From Intrasporangium oryzae NRRL B-24470 (lineage in GTDB: Bacteria > Actinomycetota > Actinomycetes > Actinomycetales > Dermatophilaceae): DNA of 64,000 nucleotides. The position numbers and the translations under genes are program-made. The notes below the pieces were generated by a model. The model was given only the letters and a program-made list of their open reading frames with translations, was not told the origin of the DNA and ran no database searches. Positions 1-9,104 of this stretch are shown here, piece by piece (position 1 is the stretch's first letter; every line of letters starts with the position of its first letter). The stretch lies in the NCBI RefSeq assembly GCF_000576595.1, contig NZ_AWSA01000011.1, forward strand, positions 1 to 64,000, given 5' to 3'.

Positions 1-607
1 GTCCGGTCCCCACGACGCGGGCCAGGTCGACGCCGGCCTCGGCGGCGAGCCGGCGCGCGAGCGGCGACACCCTGGCCCGGTGGGTGTGGGCGTGGGCGGC
101 CGCGGCTTCCTCGAGGTCGTGCCGGGTCAGTGTGCCGTCGGGGCCCGTGCCCCGCAGCGTCGTCGGGTCGACCCCGAGCTCGTGTGCGAGGTGCCGCAGG
201 ACCGGCGACAGGCGTCGGGCCGGGGTCGGCGGGGCGACCTTCGCCCTCGCCGGCTCAGGAGCGACCTTCGCGACCGGTGCCGGCGTCACCGTGACCGGTG
301 CCGGTGTCGCCACGACTGGCGCCGGCGTCGCAGCCACCGGCACCTCGCGAACGGGTGCCGCCCGGCCCTGAACCGGCTCACCGATGTGGGCGAGGACGGC
401 GCCGACCGGGACCGTCTGACCCTCCTCCACGACGAGTTCGGCCACCGTCCCGGTCTCGAAGCACTCGACCTCCACCGTCGACTTCGGCGTCTCGACGACC
501 GCGACGATGTCGCCGCGGTGCACCGGGTCACCGACCTTGACGAGCCACTCGATGAGCTGGCCCCGCTCCATGTCGGCCCCGAGCGAGGGCATCCGGAAGT
601 CACCCAT
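1..607 (-). CDS. Dihydrolipoamide acyltransferase (E2), N-terminal part, cut by window edge
   Basis: E2 core subunit of a 2-oxoacid (or acetoin) dehydrogenase; the swinging lipoyl arm takes the acyl group from E1 and passes it to CoA. Only the first 202 codons are in the window. Residues 1-77 form a lipoyl domain with the modified Lys at about 42 in [12 protein letters not shown] Pro/Ala/Val linker (about 85-125) carries repeated TPAPV units encoded by roughly 21-nt imperfect DNA repeats near 271-332. Residues 132-167 form a peripheral-subunit-binding domain ([18 protein letters not shown]...GTGPDG), and a second one begins at 179 ([15 protein letters not shown]...GTG) and runs to the edge. 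Two such domains in tandem are less usual than one. The ATG overlaps the E1 beta stop by 8 nt, so the genes are translationally coupled. The acyl-transferase domain and any E3 gene lie outside the window. Confidence 0.92.
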   Translation of the reverse strand, partial: MGDFRMPSLGADMERGQLIEWLVKVGDPVHRGDIVAVVETPKSTVEVECFETGTVAELVVEEGQTVPVGAVLAHIGEPVQGRAAPVREVPVAATPAPVVATPAPVTVTPAPVAKVAPEPARAKVAPPTPARRLSPVLRHLAHELGVDPTTLRGTGPDGTLTRHDLEEAAAAHAHTHRARVSPLARRLAAEAGVDLARVVGTG

Positions 608-1682
608 GCTCGCCGACCGCCCTCCTCGCCGCGGCCGCGATCCCCTCCGGCTGCGGCAGCGCGGCCTCCTCGAGGTGGTGCGGGTAGGGGATCGGGACCT
701 CCGCGGCGCAGACCCGCTCGACCGGCGCGTCGAGCTCGTAGAACGCCTGCTCGACGATCCGGGCAGTCACCTCCGCGGCGAGGCTGCCCGAGCGCCAGGC
801 CTCGTCGACGACGACGGCCCGGTGCGTCCGGGACACCGATCCGATGATCGTGGCGTCGTCGAGCGGTCGAAGCACCCGCAGGTCGACGACCTCGGCCGAG
901 ATCCCCTCAGCGGCGAGGAGGTCCGCGGCCGCGAGCGCCTTCCCGAGCCCACCGGCATACGCGATGAGGGTGACGTCGGTGCCGGGGCGGCGGACGGCCG
1001 CCCGCTCGATGTCGACGGGCGTGGGCTCCACGGGCAGCGTCCCCGAGAGGTTGTAGAGCGAGCCGTGCTCGAAGATGAGAACCGGGTCGGGGTCCTCCAG
1101 CGCCGGCCACAGCATGCCGCGCGCGTCCTCGAGCGTCGCGGGGGCGAGGACCCGCAGGCCGGGGATCGAGGCGTACCAGCCCTCGAGGCTGTGCGAGTGC
1201 TGCGCGGCGAGCTGGCGGCCCGCGCCCGTCGTCATCCGGATGACGAGCGGCACGGAGAGCTGCCCTCCGGACATGTGGCGCAGGGTCGCCGCGTTGTCGA
1301 GGATCTGGTCGAGCGCGAGGAGGCTGAAGTTGACCGTCATGATCTCGACGATCGGTCGCAGGCCACGCATCGCCGCACCGACACCGGCGCCGGTGAACGC
1401 CGACTCCGAGAGCGGAGTGTCCCGGATCCGCTCCTCGCCGAACTCCTCGAGCAGCCCGAGGCTGACCGCGAAGGAGCCGCCATAGCGGCCGACGTCCTCA
1501 CCCATGAGGAAGACCCGCGGGTCGCGGAGCAGCGCCTCCCGGTGGGCGGCGCGCATCGCCTCTCGGTACGTCGTCTCGACTGTAGGAGGCACCTTCCCGG
1601 TGGTCTTCCCGGTGGTCTTCCCGGTGGCCTTCTCGGTGGCCTGCTCGCGCGCCCTGTCGGCGGTCGCCGTGCGCCTGCTCAT
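600..1682 (-). CDS. 2-oxoacid dehydrogenase E1 component, beta subunit
   Basis: Transketolase-like beta subunit of a heterotetrameric, thiamine-diphosphate E1. With the alpha subunit it decarboxylates a 2-oxoacid (pyruvate, branched-chain) or cleaves acetoin and reductively acylates E2. It is 360 residues, slightly long for the family because of a Lys/Thr-rich N-terminal extension of about 30 residues before the conserved [19 protein letters not shown]. Family landmarks are FLMGEDVG, the [18 protein letters not shown] segment and the C-terminal [10 protein letters not shown] region. The extension is built from four 12-nt direct repeats. The ATG overlaps the E1 alpha stop (ATGA) and follows GAGGAGG. 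The substrate cannot be fixed from sequence alone; linkage to an acetyl-CoA synthetase gene fits C2 metabolism (acetoin or pyruvate). Confidence 0.92.
   Translation of the reverse strand: MSRRTATADRAREQATEKATGKTTGKTTGKVPPTVETTYREAMRAAHREALLRDPRVFLMGEDVGRYGGSFAVSLGLLEEFGEERIRDTPLSESAFTGAGVGAAMRGLRPIVEIMTVNFSLLALDQILDNAATLRHMSGGQLSVPLVIRMTTGAGRQLAAQHSHSLEGWYASIPGLRVLAPATLEDARGMLWPALEDPDPVLIFEHGSLYNLSGTLPVEPTPVDIERAAVRRPGTDVTLIAYAGGLGKALAAADLLAAEGISAEVVDLRVLRPLDDATIIGSVSRTHRAVVVDEAWRSGSLAAEVTARIVEQAFYELDAPVERVCAAEVPIPYPHHLEEAALPQPEGIAAAARRAVGEHG
1594..1641 (-). repeat. Four tandem 12-nt coding repeats in E1 beta
   Basis: On the + strand, four consecutive 12-mers: TTCCCGGTGGTC twice, TTCCCGGTGGCC, TTCTCGGTGGCC. 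They keep frame and encode the repeating (G/E)K(T/A)T tract of the E1 beta N-terminal extension. In-frame unit length means copy-number change would lengthen or shorten the basic tail without breaking the gene. Confidence 0.9.
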
Positions 1683-2707
1683 GAGGTCCTCCTCACCGGG
1701 TCGCCGGCCGCCGTCGTGACGAAGCGGGTCAGATCCTCGACCGGCTCGAGGGGCGCCGCCTCCGCAACGGCGACGGCCTCGTCGATCTCGGTCGCGACCT
1801 CCGACTCGATCTCCGCCAGCCACTCCTCGACCTCGGCAGCGGTCATGAGACCCTCGCTCACGAGGCGGGACGCGAGCGCGGGGATCGGGTCTGACTGCTT
1901 CCAGTGCTCGATCTCCGCCTTGTCGCGGTAGCGGTCGGGGTCATACATCGAGTGCGAGCGGAACCGGTAGGTCCGCAGCTCGAGGAAGCACGGCTGCCCG
2001 CTGCTCCGCACGTAGGCGAGCGCCCTGTCGGTCGCCTCGCGCACGGCGAGCACATCCATCCCGTCGACGGACCACGCGACCATCCCGTATGCCGCTGCCC
2101 GCGCGGTGAGGTCGGTCTCGGCGTGCTCGCGGGCGAGGGCGGTGCCCATGGCGTAGCGGTTGTTCTCGCAGCAGAAGAGGACCGGCAGGTGCCACAGGGC
2201 AGCCAGGTTGGCGCTCTCGTGGAACTCCCCCTCGGCGAAGGCCCCGTCGCCGAAGAGGCACGCGGTGACGGCCTTGTCTCCCGTGAGGTGGTCCGCGAGG
2301 GCGAGGCCGACGGCGACGGGGAGCCCGCCGGCGACGATCGCGTTGCCGCCGTAGAACCGCCGGCTGGCGTCGAAGAGGTGCATCGACCCGCCGCGCCCGC
2401 CGCTGCAGCCGGTCGCCCGGCCGAACATCTCGGCCATGATCGACTCCATCGGCACCCCGCGGGCGAGGGCGTGGCCGTGCTCGCGGTACGTCGAGACGAT
2501 CGCATCGTGCGCGTCGAGCGCGCCGACGACGCCGACGGCGACGGCCTCCTCGCCGATGCACAGGTGCAGGAAGCCGCGGATCTTCGTCGCGCTGTAGAGC
2601 TCGGCGCACTTCTCCTCGAACCGGCGGATGCGGATCATCTGCCGGAGGAGCCACGAGAGGAGGTCCAGGTGCGTGTCGTGCTCGACCTCGCGGTCCCTGG
2701 CGCTCAT
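1679..2707 (-). CDS. 2-oxoacid/acetoin dehydrogenase E1 component, alpha subunit
   Basis: ThDP-binding alpha subunit of E1, 342 residues, the usual length for the AcoA/PdhA branch. It shows the thiamine-diphosphate motif beginning GDGAFAEG (153-160) and ending ENN (181-183). Other conserved blocks are [12 protein letters not shown] (about 48-59), the [10 protein letters not shown] substrate-region motif (about 104-113), and the C-terminal [15 protein letters not shown] phosphorylation-loop-like segment. Its ATG overlaps the stop of the upstream acetyl-CoA synthetase (ATGA), and its own stop overlaps the E1 beta start, so four genes are probably one transcript. The pattern resembles acoA of acetoin dehydrogenase as much as pdhA; no regulator of the AcoR type is present to decide. 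Confidence 0.92.
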   Translation of the reverse strand: MSARDREVEHDTHLDLLSWLLRQMIRIRRFEEKCAELYSATKIRGFLHLCIGEEAVAVGVVGALDAHDAIVSTYREHGHALARGVPMESIMAEMFGRATGCSGGRGGSMHLFDASRRFYGGNAIVAGGLPVAVGLALADHLTGDKAVTACLFGDGAFAEGEFHESANLAALWHLPVLFCCENNRYAMGTALAREHAETDLTARAAAYGMVAWSVDGMDVLAVREATDRALAYVRSSGQPCFLELRTYRFRSHSMYDPDRYRDKAEIEHWKQSDPIPALASRLVSEGLMTAAEVEEWLAEIESEVATEIDEAVAVAEAAPLEPVEDLTRFVTTAAGDPVRRTS

Positions 2708-4554
2708 GTCGTCGCCCCCTCGTCCGTCGCCGCGGCCGGGGCGGTCTCGACGGTCGAGAGGTCCCCCTCGGGGAGCCCGAGCTCCCGGGCCTTGAGCAGC
2801 CGCCGCATGACCTTGCCGCTCCGTGTGTGGGGCAGCGCCTGGTCGAACGCGATCTCGCGCGGTGCGACCGAGCCGAGCCGGTGCCGCCCGAACGCGATGA
2901 GCTCCCGCGCCAGCCCGGGCGAGGGCTCGTAGCCGACCCGGAGCGTGACGAACGCCTTGACGATCTCGCCGGCCAGCGGGTCGGGCTTGCCGATGACGCC
3001 CGCCTCGGCGACGGCCGGGTGCTCCATGAGGGCGCTCTCGACCTCGAACGGCCCGATGAGGTGGCCGGCGGACTTGATGACGTCGTCGGCTCGCCCGACG
3101 AACCACCAGTAGCCGTCGGCGTCGACGCTCGCGAGGTCGCCGGTGAGGTACCACCCGTCGGCGAAGGCCTTGGCGTAGCGGTCCGGGTCGTCGAGGTAGG
3201 CCCGGAACATCGACGGCCACCCGGGCCGGAGTGCGAGCTCGCCCACCTCGTCGGGCCCGGTCAGCACCTCGACGCGCCCGTCGACGACGGCGGCGCGACC
3301 ATCGGCTCCCTGGGCGAGGACCGCGGCCACCACCCCGGGGACGGGACGTCCCATCGAGCCCGGGCGGACCGGCATACCGGCGTAGTTGCTGACCATGATC
3401 GCGCCCGTCTCGGTCTGCCACCACGTGTCGTGGACGGGCAGGCCGAACGCCTCGAGCCCCCAGAGCACGGCCTCGGGGTTGAGCGGCTCGCCGACGCTGA
3501 CGACGTGGCGCAGCGTCGGGAAGGTGTGCTCGCGCGCGAGCGCGGTGCCGGCGCGCATGAGCATCCGGAGCGCGGTCGGAGCCGTGTAGAAGACGGTCAC
3601 CTGCTCGTCGTGGAGGATCCGGTACCACCGCCGTGCCTCGAAGTCGGCCGCGTCCGTGACGATCGTGACGCCGCAGCTGAGGGGCCCGAGGATGCCGTAG
3701 GACGTGCCGGTGACCCAGCCCGGGTCGGCCGTGCACCAGTAGACGTCGCCGGGGCGCAGGTCGAGCGCGAACTCCGACGTCACGTGGTGGGCGAGGATCG
3801 CCGCGTGGACGTGGACGGCGCCCTTCGGCTTGCCCGTCGTCCCGCTCGTGAAGTGCAGGAGCGCCGGGTCCTCGGGGCGCGTGGGCGCGACCGTGAACGT
3901 CTCCGGGTCGTATGCCGCCCAGCCGGCTGCCAGCGCCGCCGACCACGGCGTCGTGCCGGTCGGAGCACCCGCCTCGTCTGGGTCGACGATGAGGACGTGC
4001 TCGAGGTCGGGCAGGCTCGCGCGCTGTGGAGCGATCTTGCGGGTGTAGGAGAGCGTGTCGGTGACGAGGACGCGGATCCGCCCGAGGGCGAGGCGCTCGC
4101 GGACCGGCTCGGGTCCGAAGGCCGGGAAGAGCGGGCAGTAGACGCCGCCGGCCTTGAGCGTGCCGAGGACGGTCAGGTAGAGCTCCGGCGAGCGCGGCAG
4201 GAGCGTGCAGACCCGGTCCCCGGGCTCGAGGCCGAGCAGCCGGAGCGCCGCCGCCGTGACGTTCGTCCGTGTGCGCAGCTCTGCATACGTCAGCTCGGTG
4301 GCCTCGCCAGTCCGGTCGAGGAAGCGGATGGCGACGACGCCCGCGAGGGGTCCGGCGGCGTGTCGGTCGACGGCCTCGTGGGCCATGTTGACGTGACCGG
4401 ACGGGTCGGGGTCGAGCCAGGCCCGCGCGCCCTCCCACGTGAACCTACGGCATCGCTCCTCGTAGTCACCGATGAGGGGCGGCAGCGACGGGATGTGCTC
4501 GATCGGGGCGTGGCCACCGAGGTGACCGGCGCGCGGGGCAGCCAGATCAGCCAT
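2704..4554 (-). CDS. acsA: Acetyl-CoA synthetase (AMP-forming)
   Basis: ANL-superfamily adenylating enzyme, 616 residues, close to AcsA-type acetate-CoA ligases: acetate + ATP + CoA to acetyl-CoA + AMP + PPi in the cytoplasm. Visible core motifs are the P-loop [15 protein letters not shown] (about 235-250), [10 protein letters not shown], the hinge-side [27 protein letters not shown], and near the C-terminus RSGKVMRR with the adenylation Lys (about 580), which is the residue normally regulated by acetylation. The ATG at 4554 follows GAGGGAG. It is the first gene of the acsA-E1 alpha-E1 beta-E2 operon, which suggests that acetate released or supplied to the dehydrogenase branch is activated here. 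Another short acyl-CoA ligase specificity cannot be excluded. Confidence 0.9.
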   Translation of the reverse strand: MADLAAPRAGHLGGHAPIEHIPSLPPLIGDYEERCRRFTWEGARAWLDPDPSGHVNMAHEAVDRHAAGPLAGVVAIRFLDRTGEATELTYAELRTRTNVTAAALRLLGLEPGDRVCTLLPRSPELYLTVLGTLKAGGVYCPLFPAFGPEPVRERLALGRIRVLVTDTLSYTRKIAPQRASLPDLEHVLIVDPDEAGAPTGTTPWSAALAAGWAAYDPETFTVAPTRPEDPALLHFTSGTTGKPKGAVHVHAAILAHHVTSEFALDLRPGDVYWCTADPGWVTGTSYGILGPLSCGVTIVTDAADFEARRWYRILHDEQVTVFYTAPTALRMLMRAGTALAREHTFPTLRHVVSVGEPLNPEAVLWGLEAFGLPVHDTWWQTETGAIMVSNYAGMPVRPGSMGRPVPGVVAAVLAQGADGRAAVVDGRVEVLTGPDEVGELALRPGWPSMFRAYLDDPDRYAKAFADGWYLTGDLASVDADGYWWFVGRADDVIKSAGHLIGPFEVESALMEHPAVAEAGVIGKPDPLAGEIVKAFVTLRVGYEPSPGLARELIAFGRHRLGSVAPREIAFDQALPHTRSGKVMRRLLKARELGLPEGDLSTVETAPAAATDEGATT

Positions 4555-4681
4555 GAGACCACGCTCCCTCGCGCCGATCGGCCCTCGGCAGGGACCAATG
4601 GCCCTGTTTCCCTAGGCGTTCCGGGCATCCACTGGTTAGGGGCCGCTGACGAGCCGCGGCACCATCCAAAGAGGAGACGAC

Positions 4682-5143
4682 ATGAGCACGAACACGCCCA
4701 GCAAGGCCACGGAACGGCGTTCGCCGTGGGCGGAGCTGTCACCGTGGGCCGACCTGGCACCCTGGGCCACGAGGATGCAGGACCTGATGGAGCAGATGTG
4801 GTCGCCGGCCATGGCCGCGAGCGACTTCGCTCCCGGCGGGGAGCTGCGCGAGACCGACGAGGCCTTCACGCTCGAGCTGGACCTGCCCGGTGTCGACAAG
4901 AAGGACATCACGATCGACTTCTCCGGCCGGCGCCTCAGCGTCCGCGGCACGAAGACGACCGAGAAGGAAGGCAACGGCACGCTGCGCCACACGACCCGCA
5001 CATCCGGCACCTTCACGTACGAGGCGATCCTTCCCGTCGCCGTCGAGGAGTCCGGGGTGACGGCGACGCTCGCCGACGGCGTCCTCACGGTGACGATGCC
5101 CAAGGCCACCGAGGCCAAGACCACGCACGTCGAGATCAGCTGA
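4682..5143 (+). CDS. Hsp20/alpha-crystallin small heat-shock protein
   Basis: ATP-independent holdase that binds unfolding proteins, 153 residues. A hydrophobic, Trp-rich N-terminal arm carries three WA[ED]L-like repeats (SPWAELSPWADLAPWA). The alpha-crystallin domain spans about 53-145: ETDEAFTLELDLPGVDKKDITI, then GRRLSVRG, and the C-terminal LADGVLTVTMPKA that ends the family fold. A good ribosome site (AGAGGAGACGAC) precedes the ATG. It lies on the opposite strand from acsA (divergent, 127 bp apart) and just upstream of an alcohol dehydrogenase, probably co-transcribed. I did not find a HAIR or CIRCE operator in the 127 bp. Confidence 0.93.
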   Translation: MSTNTPSKATERRSPWAELSPWADLAPWATRMQDLMEQMWSPAMAASDFAPGGELRETDEAFTLELDLPGVDKKDITIDFSGRRLSVRGTKTTEKEGNGTLRHTTRTSGTFTYEAILPVAVEESGVTATLADGVLTVTMPKATEAKTTHVEIS

Positions 5144-5178
5144 TCGCCGTGGCCGAGAGCACCAAGACCACCGAGACC

Positions 5179-6219
5179 ATGTACGCGATCGTCTACCACG
5201 GGCCGGGCGCCAAGAGCTGGGAGCAGGTCGCCAAGCCGACCGTCCAGGCCGACACCGACGCCATCGTCCGCGTCGACACCGTCACGATCTGCGGCACCGA
5301 CCTGCACATCCTCAAGGGCGACGTGGCCGCCGTGACCGACGGCCGGATCCTCGGCCACGAGGCGGTGGGCACGGTCGAGCAGGTCGGCCCGGGCGTCAAG
5401 AACGTCCACGTCGGCGACCGCGTGCTCGTTTCGTGCATCACCGCCTGCGGCGCCTGCCGGTACTGCCGGGAGGGCCAGTACGGCCAGTGCATCGGCGGCG
5501 GCGGGTGGATCCTTGGCCACAAGATCGACGGAACACAGGCGGAGTACGTCCGGGTCCCCTTCGCGGACACGTCGACGTTTGCCGTCCCTGAAGGTGTGAC
5601 TGACGAGGAAGTGCTCATGCTCGCCGACATCGGGCCCACGGGCTACGAGGTCGGTGTGCTGAACGGCCGGGTGTCCCCCGGTGACGTCGTAGCGGTGGTG
5701 GGCGCCGGCCCGGTCGGCCTCTCCGCCATCATGGGCGCCAAGCTCTTCAGTCCAGCGCACGTCGTGGCCATCGACCTGGCCGATGCCCGACTCGAGGCGG
5801 CCAAGCAGTTCGGGGCCGACATCACGGTGAACCCCTCGCGCGAGGACCCCGTCGAGATCGTCCGCGGCCTCACCGAAGGCCTCGGCGCCGACGTGGCGAT
5901 CGAGGCGGTCGGGGTCGCATCGACGTTCGAGCAGTGCGCCGCACTGATCCGCCCGGGTGGGACGGTCGCCAACGTGGGCGTCCACGGAGGCCCGGCCACC
6001 CTCCATCTCGAGGACCTCTGGATCAAGAACGTCACGATCACGACCGGTCTCGTCGACACCTACTCGACGCCGACCCTGCTTCGTTTGCTCACCGCGCACC
6101 ACATCGACCTGGCCCGGTTCGTCACGCACCGGTTCGCCCTCGGCGACTTCATGGAGGCCTACGACACGTTCGCCAACGCCGCCGAGACGAGGGCCCTCAA
6201 GGTCGTCCTCTCCCGCTGA
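5179..6219 (+). CDS. Zinc-dependent alcohol dehydrogenase
   Basis: Medium-chain dehydrogenase (GroES-like plus Rossmann), 346 residues, oxidising a secondary or primary alcohol with NAD(P). The catalytic zinc motif ICGTDLH and GHEAVG are present. The structural zinc loop has the full C-x2-C-x2-C-x7-C spacing (CGACRYCREGQYGQC), and the nucleotide-binding GAGPVGLSA is clear. The block GGGGWILGHKIDGTQAEYVRVPFAD is typical of the branch close to isopropanol/butanediol dehydrogenases. I chose the ATG at 5179 because MYAIVYHGPG aligns with family N-termini; a GTG at 5149, only 5 nt after the Hsp20 stop, would add 10 residues. The short gap suggests an operon with Hsp20, a stress-linked arrangement. 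Confidence 0.85.
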   Translation: MYAIVYHGPGAKSWEQVAKPTVQADTDAIVRVDTVTICGTDLHILKGDVAAVTDGRILGHEAVGTVEQVGPGVKNVHVGDRVLVSCITACGACRYCREGQYGQCIGGGGWILGHKIDGTQAEYVRVPFADTSTFAVPEGVTDEEVLMLADIGPTGYEVGVLNGRVSPGDVVAVVGAGPVGLSAIMGAKLFSPAHVVAIDLADARLEAAKQFGADITVNPSREDPVEIVRGLTEGLGADVAIEAVGVASTFEQCAALIRPGGTVANVGVHGGPATLHLEDLWIKNVTITTGLVDTYSTPTLLRLLTAHHIDLARFVTHRFALGDFMEAYDTFANAAETRALKVVLSR

Positions 6220-6337
6220 GCACACGCTGCCGCACTCCGGCCCGGACCTCTGGGCGGGAGTGCGGTCCGTCCGGGGCCGGTTCGTGCGGACCCGGGCGAG
6301 CCCAGCGGCATACCTCCGCCCCCTCCTCCCGCCACGT

Positions 6338-6401
6338 GAACGCAGCGTTCGTTCTTGAACTCAGTGCTCTACCGCTGCGTTCGAGAACGAACGCTGCGTT
6401 C
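6338..6401. repeat. Large nested inverted repeat between convergent genes
   Basis: Arms 6338-6360 and 6379-6401 are 23 bp, complementary with one mismatch, around an 18-nt spacer. Each arm contains its own smaller palindrome (GAACGC-A-GCGTTC at 6338-6350; CGAACGC-T-GCGTTCG at 6388-6402). It sits between the alcohol dehydrogenase (+) and the DUF1905 gene (-), so a bidirectional terminator is possible. However, no T-run follows, and the composition is less GC-rich than other terminators here. Confidence 0.8.
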
Positions 6402-6418
6402 GGTCGGCGTCGTGTGGG

Positions 6419-6706
6419 TCAGAGGTCGATGGTCAGGCGGACGGTCACCGTGTCGCCCAGCTCGACGCCCTCGGCCTCGCGCACCCATGTCTTGAGCGGC
6501 ACGATGTATCGGCCGTCCTTGGGCCACAGGGACGTCGCCCACTCGGTGTCCCCGAGCACAGCAGTGGCCGGGATCATCCCCCAGCCGTAGCTGACCGAGG
6601 CCGACGCCACCTCGAGGTCACCGCACTGCTCGTCGGGGACGGTGACGAAGTGCCACGGGGACGGGCCCTTCCAGAACCACACCTCGCCCCTGAACTCGAG
6701 ATCCAT
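6419..6706 (-). CDS. DUF1905 domain protein
   Basis: Small cytoplasmic protein of 95 residues covering one complete DUF1905 domain: MDLEFRGEVWFWKGPSPWHF, then YGWGMIPATA and SLWPKDGRYIVPLK, ending VELGDTVTVRLTI. The family is a small beta-barrel of unknown function, often found alone or fused to YdeI-like domains. The reading frame remains open upstream, but the ATG at 6706 fits the family N-terminus exactly and the extra upstream residues are Arg-rich noise. It is a lone gene, 133 bp downstream of nadE on the same strand. Confidence 0.85.
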   Translation of the reverse strand: MDLEFRGEVWFWKGPSPWHFVTVPDEQCGDLEVASASVSYGWGMIPATAVLGDTEWATSLWPKDGRYIVPLKTWVREAEGVELGDTVTVRLTIDL

Positions 6707-6839
6707 CGGGTCAGGATAGGTGCGGGCCGGGGTGGCAGTGCCCCGGATGACGACCACGATCGCCGTGACGCGGCAGGTCCACGCACGCGCACGGGCCGGG
6801 ACCCGTTCGTGGTCGTTCTCCGGAACGGGGGACCTCGCG

Positions 6840-8966
6840 TCAGCGCTCCGGGACGTTGGCGTCGAGCTCGTCGAGCCACGCCGCGGCCGACGCGTCCGAC
6901 GGCATCCGCCAGTCGCCGCGCGGCGAGAGCGACCCACCGGCGACGACCTTCGGGCCGTTGGGCAGGGCCGAGCGCTTGAACTGGTTGCCGAAGTAGCGCT
7001 TGACGAACACCTCGAGCCAGTGCCGGATCGTCGCGAGGTCGTATGCCGCTCGCTCCCTCTCCGGGTACCCCGCGGGCCACTCGCCCTCCTCCACGTCCCG
7101 CCAGGCGTGGTGGGCGAGGAAGGCGATCTTCGAGGGGCGGTACCCGCGGCGCAGGACGTGGAAGAGTGTGAAGTCCTGGAGCGAGTAGGGCCCGATCGAG
7201 GCCTCGGTGCTCTGCGGCGTCTCGCCCTCCTTCGTCGGCACGAGCTCTGGCGTGATCTCGGTGTCGAGGATCGAGGTCAGCGTCGTGTTGACGCCGCCGT
7301 CGAACTGCCCGGACGAGACGACCCACCGGATGAGGTGCTGCATGAGCGTCTTGGGCACGCCGGTGTTGACGCCGTAGTGCGACATCTGGTCGCCTACGCC
7401 GTAGGTGCACCAGCCGAGGGCCAGCTCGGACAGGTCGCCGGTGCCGAGGACGATGCCGCCGCGCTGGTTGGCGATCCGGAAGAGGTAGTCGGTCCGAAGG
7501 CCGGCCTGGACGTTCTCGAAGGTGACGTCGTAGACCTCCTCGCCGCGGCCGTAGGGGTGGCCCATCTCCGTGAGCATCTGGGTCGCGGCCGGCCGGATGT
7601 CGAGCTCCTCCCACGTGACGCCGAGCGATTTCATCAGGGCGATCGCGTTGCCCTTCGTGTGCTCGCTCGTCGCGAACCCGGGCATGGTGAAGGCGAGGAT
7701 GTCGGTGCGCGGGCGCCGGAGCCGGTCCATCGCCTTGGCCGCGACGATGAGGGCGTGGGTGCTGTCGAGGCCGCCGCTCACGCCGATGACGACCTTCGGC
7801 TGGCCGATGGCGCGCAGGCGCTGCTCCAGCCCGGAGACCTGGATGTTGTAGGCCTCGTAGCAGTCGAGCGCGAGGCGCGCCTCGTCGTCCGGGACGAACG
7901 GGAACCGGTCGACCTTGCGGAGCAGCCCGATGTCACCCGACGGCGGGTCGAGCTCGAGGTCGACCCACCGGAACCCCGAGAGGCGCCCCGCGAGCGCTCG
8001 GCGGTTGTCGTCGAACGTCCCCTGGCGCTGGCGCTCCTGGCGGAGCAGGTCGAGGTCGATGTCGGCGACCGAGCTGCGCGGGCCCTCCGGGAAGCGCTCG
8101 GTCTCGACGAGGAGCGCGCCGTTCTCGTAGATCATCGTCTGGCCGTCCCACGAGAGGTCGGTCGAGCTCTCACCCTCGCCCGCGGCGGCATAGAGGTAGG
8201 CCGCGAGGCACCGGGAGGAGGCACTGCGGCACAGGAGGTGGCGGTCGTCGGCGCGGGCGACGGTGATCGGCGAACCGGAGAGGTTGAGCAGGACGGTCGC
8301 GCCGGCGAGCGCGGCCTCGTGGCTCGGCGGGACGGGCACCCACATGTCCTCGCACACCTCGGCGTGGAGGACGAGCCCGGGCACGTCGGTCGCGCGGAAG
8401 AGCAGGTCCGGCCCGAACGGCACCCGCCACCCCGCCACCTCGATGGTCTCACCGCGCTGGTCGTCGCCCGGCGCGAAGTGCCGCCGCTCGTAGAACTCGC
8501 GGTAGGTCGGCAGGTAGGACTTGGGCGCGACGCCGAGGATGGCGCCCCGATGGACGACGACGGCGCAGTTGAAGAGGCGGTTGCCCTTGGCGAGCGGCGC
8601 CCCGACGACGATGACGGGCCGCAGGTCGGTGGTCGCCTCGGCGATGCGGGCGAGGGCCGACTCGACGGCGTCGAGGAGCGGGTCCTGCAGCAGGAGGTCG
8701 TCGATCGCGTAGCCGGACAGGCCGAGCTCGGGGAACACCGCCACCGCCACGCCGTCGTCGTGGAGGCTGCGGACGCGCGCGATGACCGTGTCGGCGTTGC
8801 GCTCCGGGTCGGCCGTGGCGAGGGGCACCGTGCACGCGGCGACCCGGGCGAACCCCTGGCGGTAGGCGTTGAAGAAGGGGTGCCGCTCGCGGGCCCGGCC
8901 CGGCTGCGACCCCTCGGTCGCGCGCTCGTTCGGACCGTCGTTCGGACTGCCGTTCGGAGTGTCCAT
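6840..8966 (-). CDS. nadE: Glutamine-dependent NAD+ synthetase
   Basis: Catalyses deamido-NAD + glutamine + ATP to NAD+, the last step of NAD biosynthesis. It is 708 residues, the two-domain actinobacterial form. The N-terminal nitrilase-type glutaminase has the catalytic triad Glu80 (VFPELGLSGY), Lys149 (APKSYLPTYREFYE) and Cys205 (AEVCEDMW). The C-terminal ATP-pyrophosphatase domain has VSGGLDST at about 395. The ATG at 8966 is followed by a low-complexity PN-rich leader encoded by three 12-nt repeats, then FFNAYRQGFARVAACTVP, where family similarity begins. It is divergent from a flavin-fold gene across a 138-bp region holding a 17-bp palindrome. Confidence 0.96.
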   Translation of the reverse strand: MDTPNGSPNDGPNERATEGSQPGRARERHPFFNAYRQGFARVAACTVPLATADPERNADTVIARVRSLHDDGVAVAVFPELGLSGYAIDDLLLQDPLLDAVESALARIAEATTDLRPVIVVGAPLAKGNRLFNCAVVVHRGAILGVAPKSYLPTYREFYERRHFAPGDDQRGETIEVAGWRVPFGPDLLFRATDVPGLVLHAEVCEDMWVPVPPSHEAALAGATVLLNLSGSPITVARADDRHLLCRSASSRCLAAYLYAAAGEGESSTDLSWDGQTMIYENGALLVETERFPEGPRSSVADIDLDLLRQERQRQGTFDDNRRALAGRLSGFRWVDLELDPPSGDIGLLRKVDRFPFVPDDEARLALDCYEAYNIQVSGLEQRLRAIGQPKVVIGVSGGLDSTHALIVAAKAMDRLRRPRTDILAFTMPGFATSEHTKGNAIALMKSLGVTWEELDIRPAATQMLTEMGHPYGRGEEVYDVTFENVQAGLRTDYLFRIANQRGGIVLGTGDLSELALGWCTYGVGDQMSHYGVNTGVPKTLMQHLIRWVVSSGQFDGGVNTTLTSILDTEITPELVPTKEGETPQSTEASIGPYSLQDFTLFHVLRRGYRPSKIAFLAHHAWRDVEEGEWPAGYPERERAAYDLATIRHWLEVFVKRYFGNQFKRSALPNGPKVVAGGSLSPRGDWRMPSDASAAAWLDELDANVPER
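8927..8962 (-). repeat. Three tandem 12-nt coding repeats at the nadE N-terminus
   Basis: + strand units CGTTCGGACCGT, CGTTCGGACTGC, CGTTCGGAGTGT lie directly after the nadE start codon. They are in frame and encode the TPNG/SPND/GPNE leader, which has no counterpart in the conserved enzyme. Confidence 0.85.
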
Positions 8967-9037
8967 GCGCACAGTCAATCGGATCGGTCGACGTGACGTG
9001 AGCCTCCTCGCAATGCCTCGCGTGGCACCCGCATCGT

Positions 9038-9054
9038 TACTACGATTCGTAGTA
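9038..9054. promoter_or_regulatory. 17-bp palindrome in the nadE / flavin-fold divergent promoter
   Basis: TACTACGA-T-TCGTAGTA has perfect 8-bp arms around one base. It is the most AT-rich stretch in the divergent intergenic region, 72 nt before nadE and 51 nt before the + strand gene. Size and symmetry fit the operator of a dimeric repressor (TetR/GntR/NrtR class). The regulator is not identified in this window. Confidence 0.6.
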
Positions 9055-9104
9055 CCTGGACTTCGGTCCAGGGAGCGGCCGAGTCCCCAGGAAAGGTGGC
9101 GACC

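Noticed and set aside
4636-6225. Long minus-strand open frame opposite Hsp20 and the dehydrogenase
   Set aside because: Antisense shadow of two clear genes; no recognisable motif and no ribosome site.
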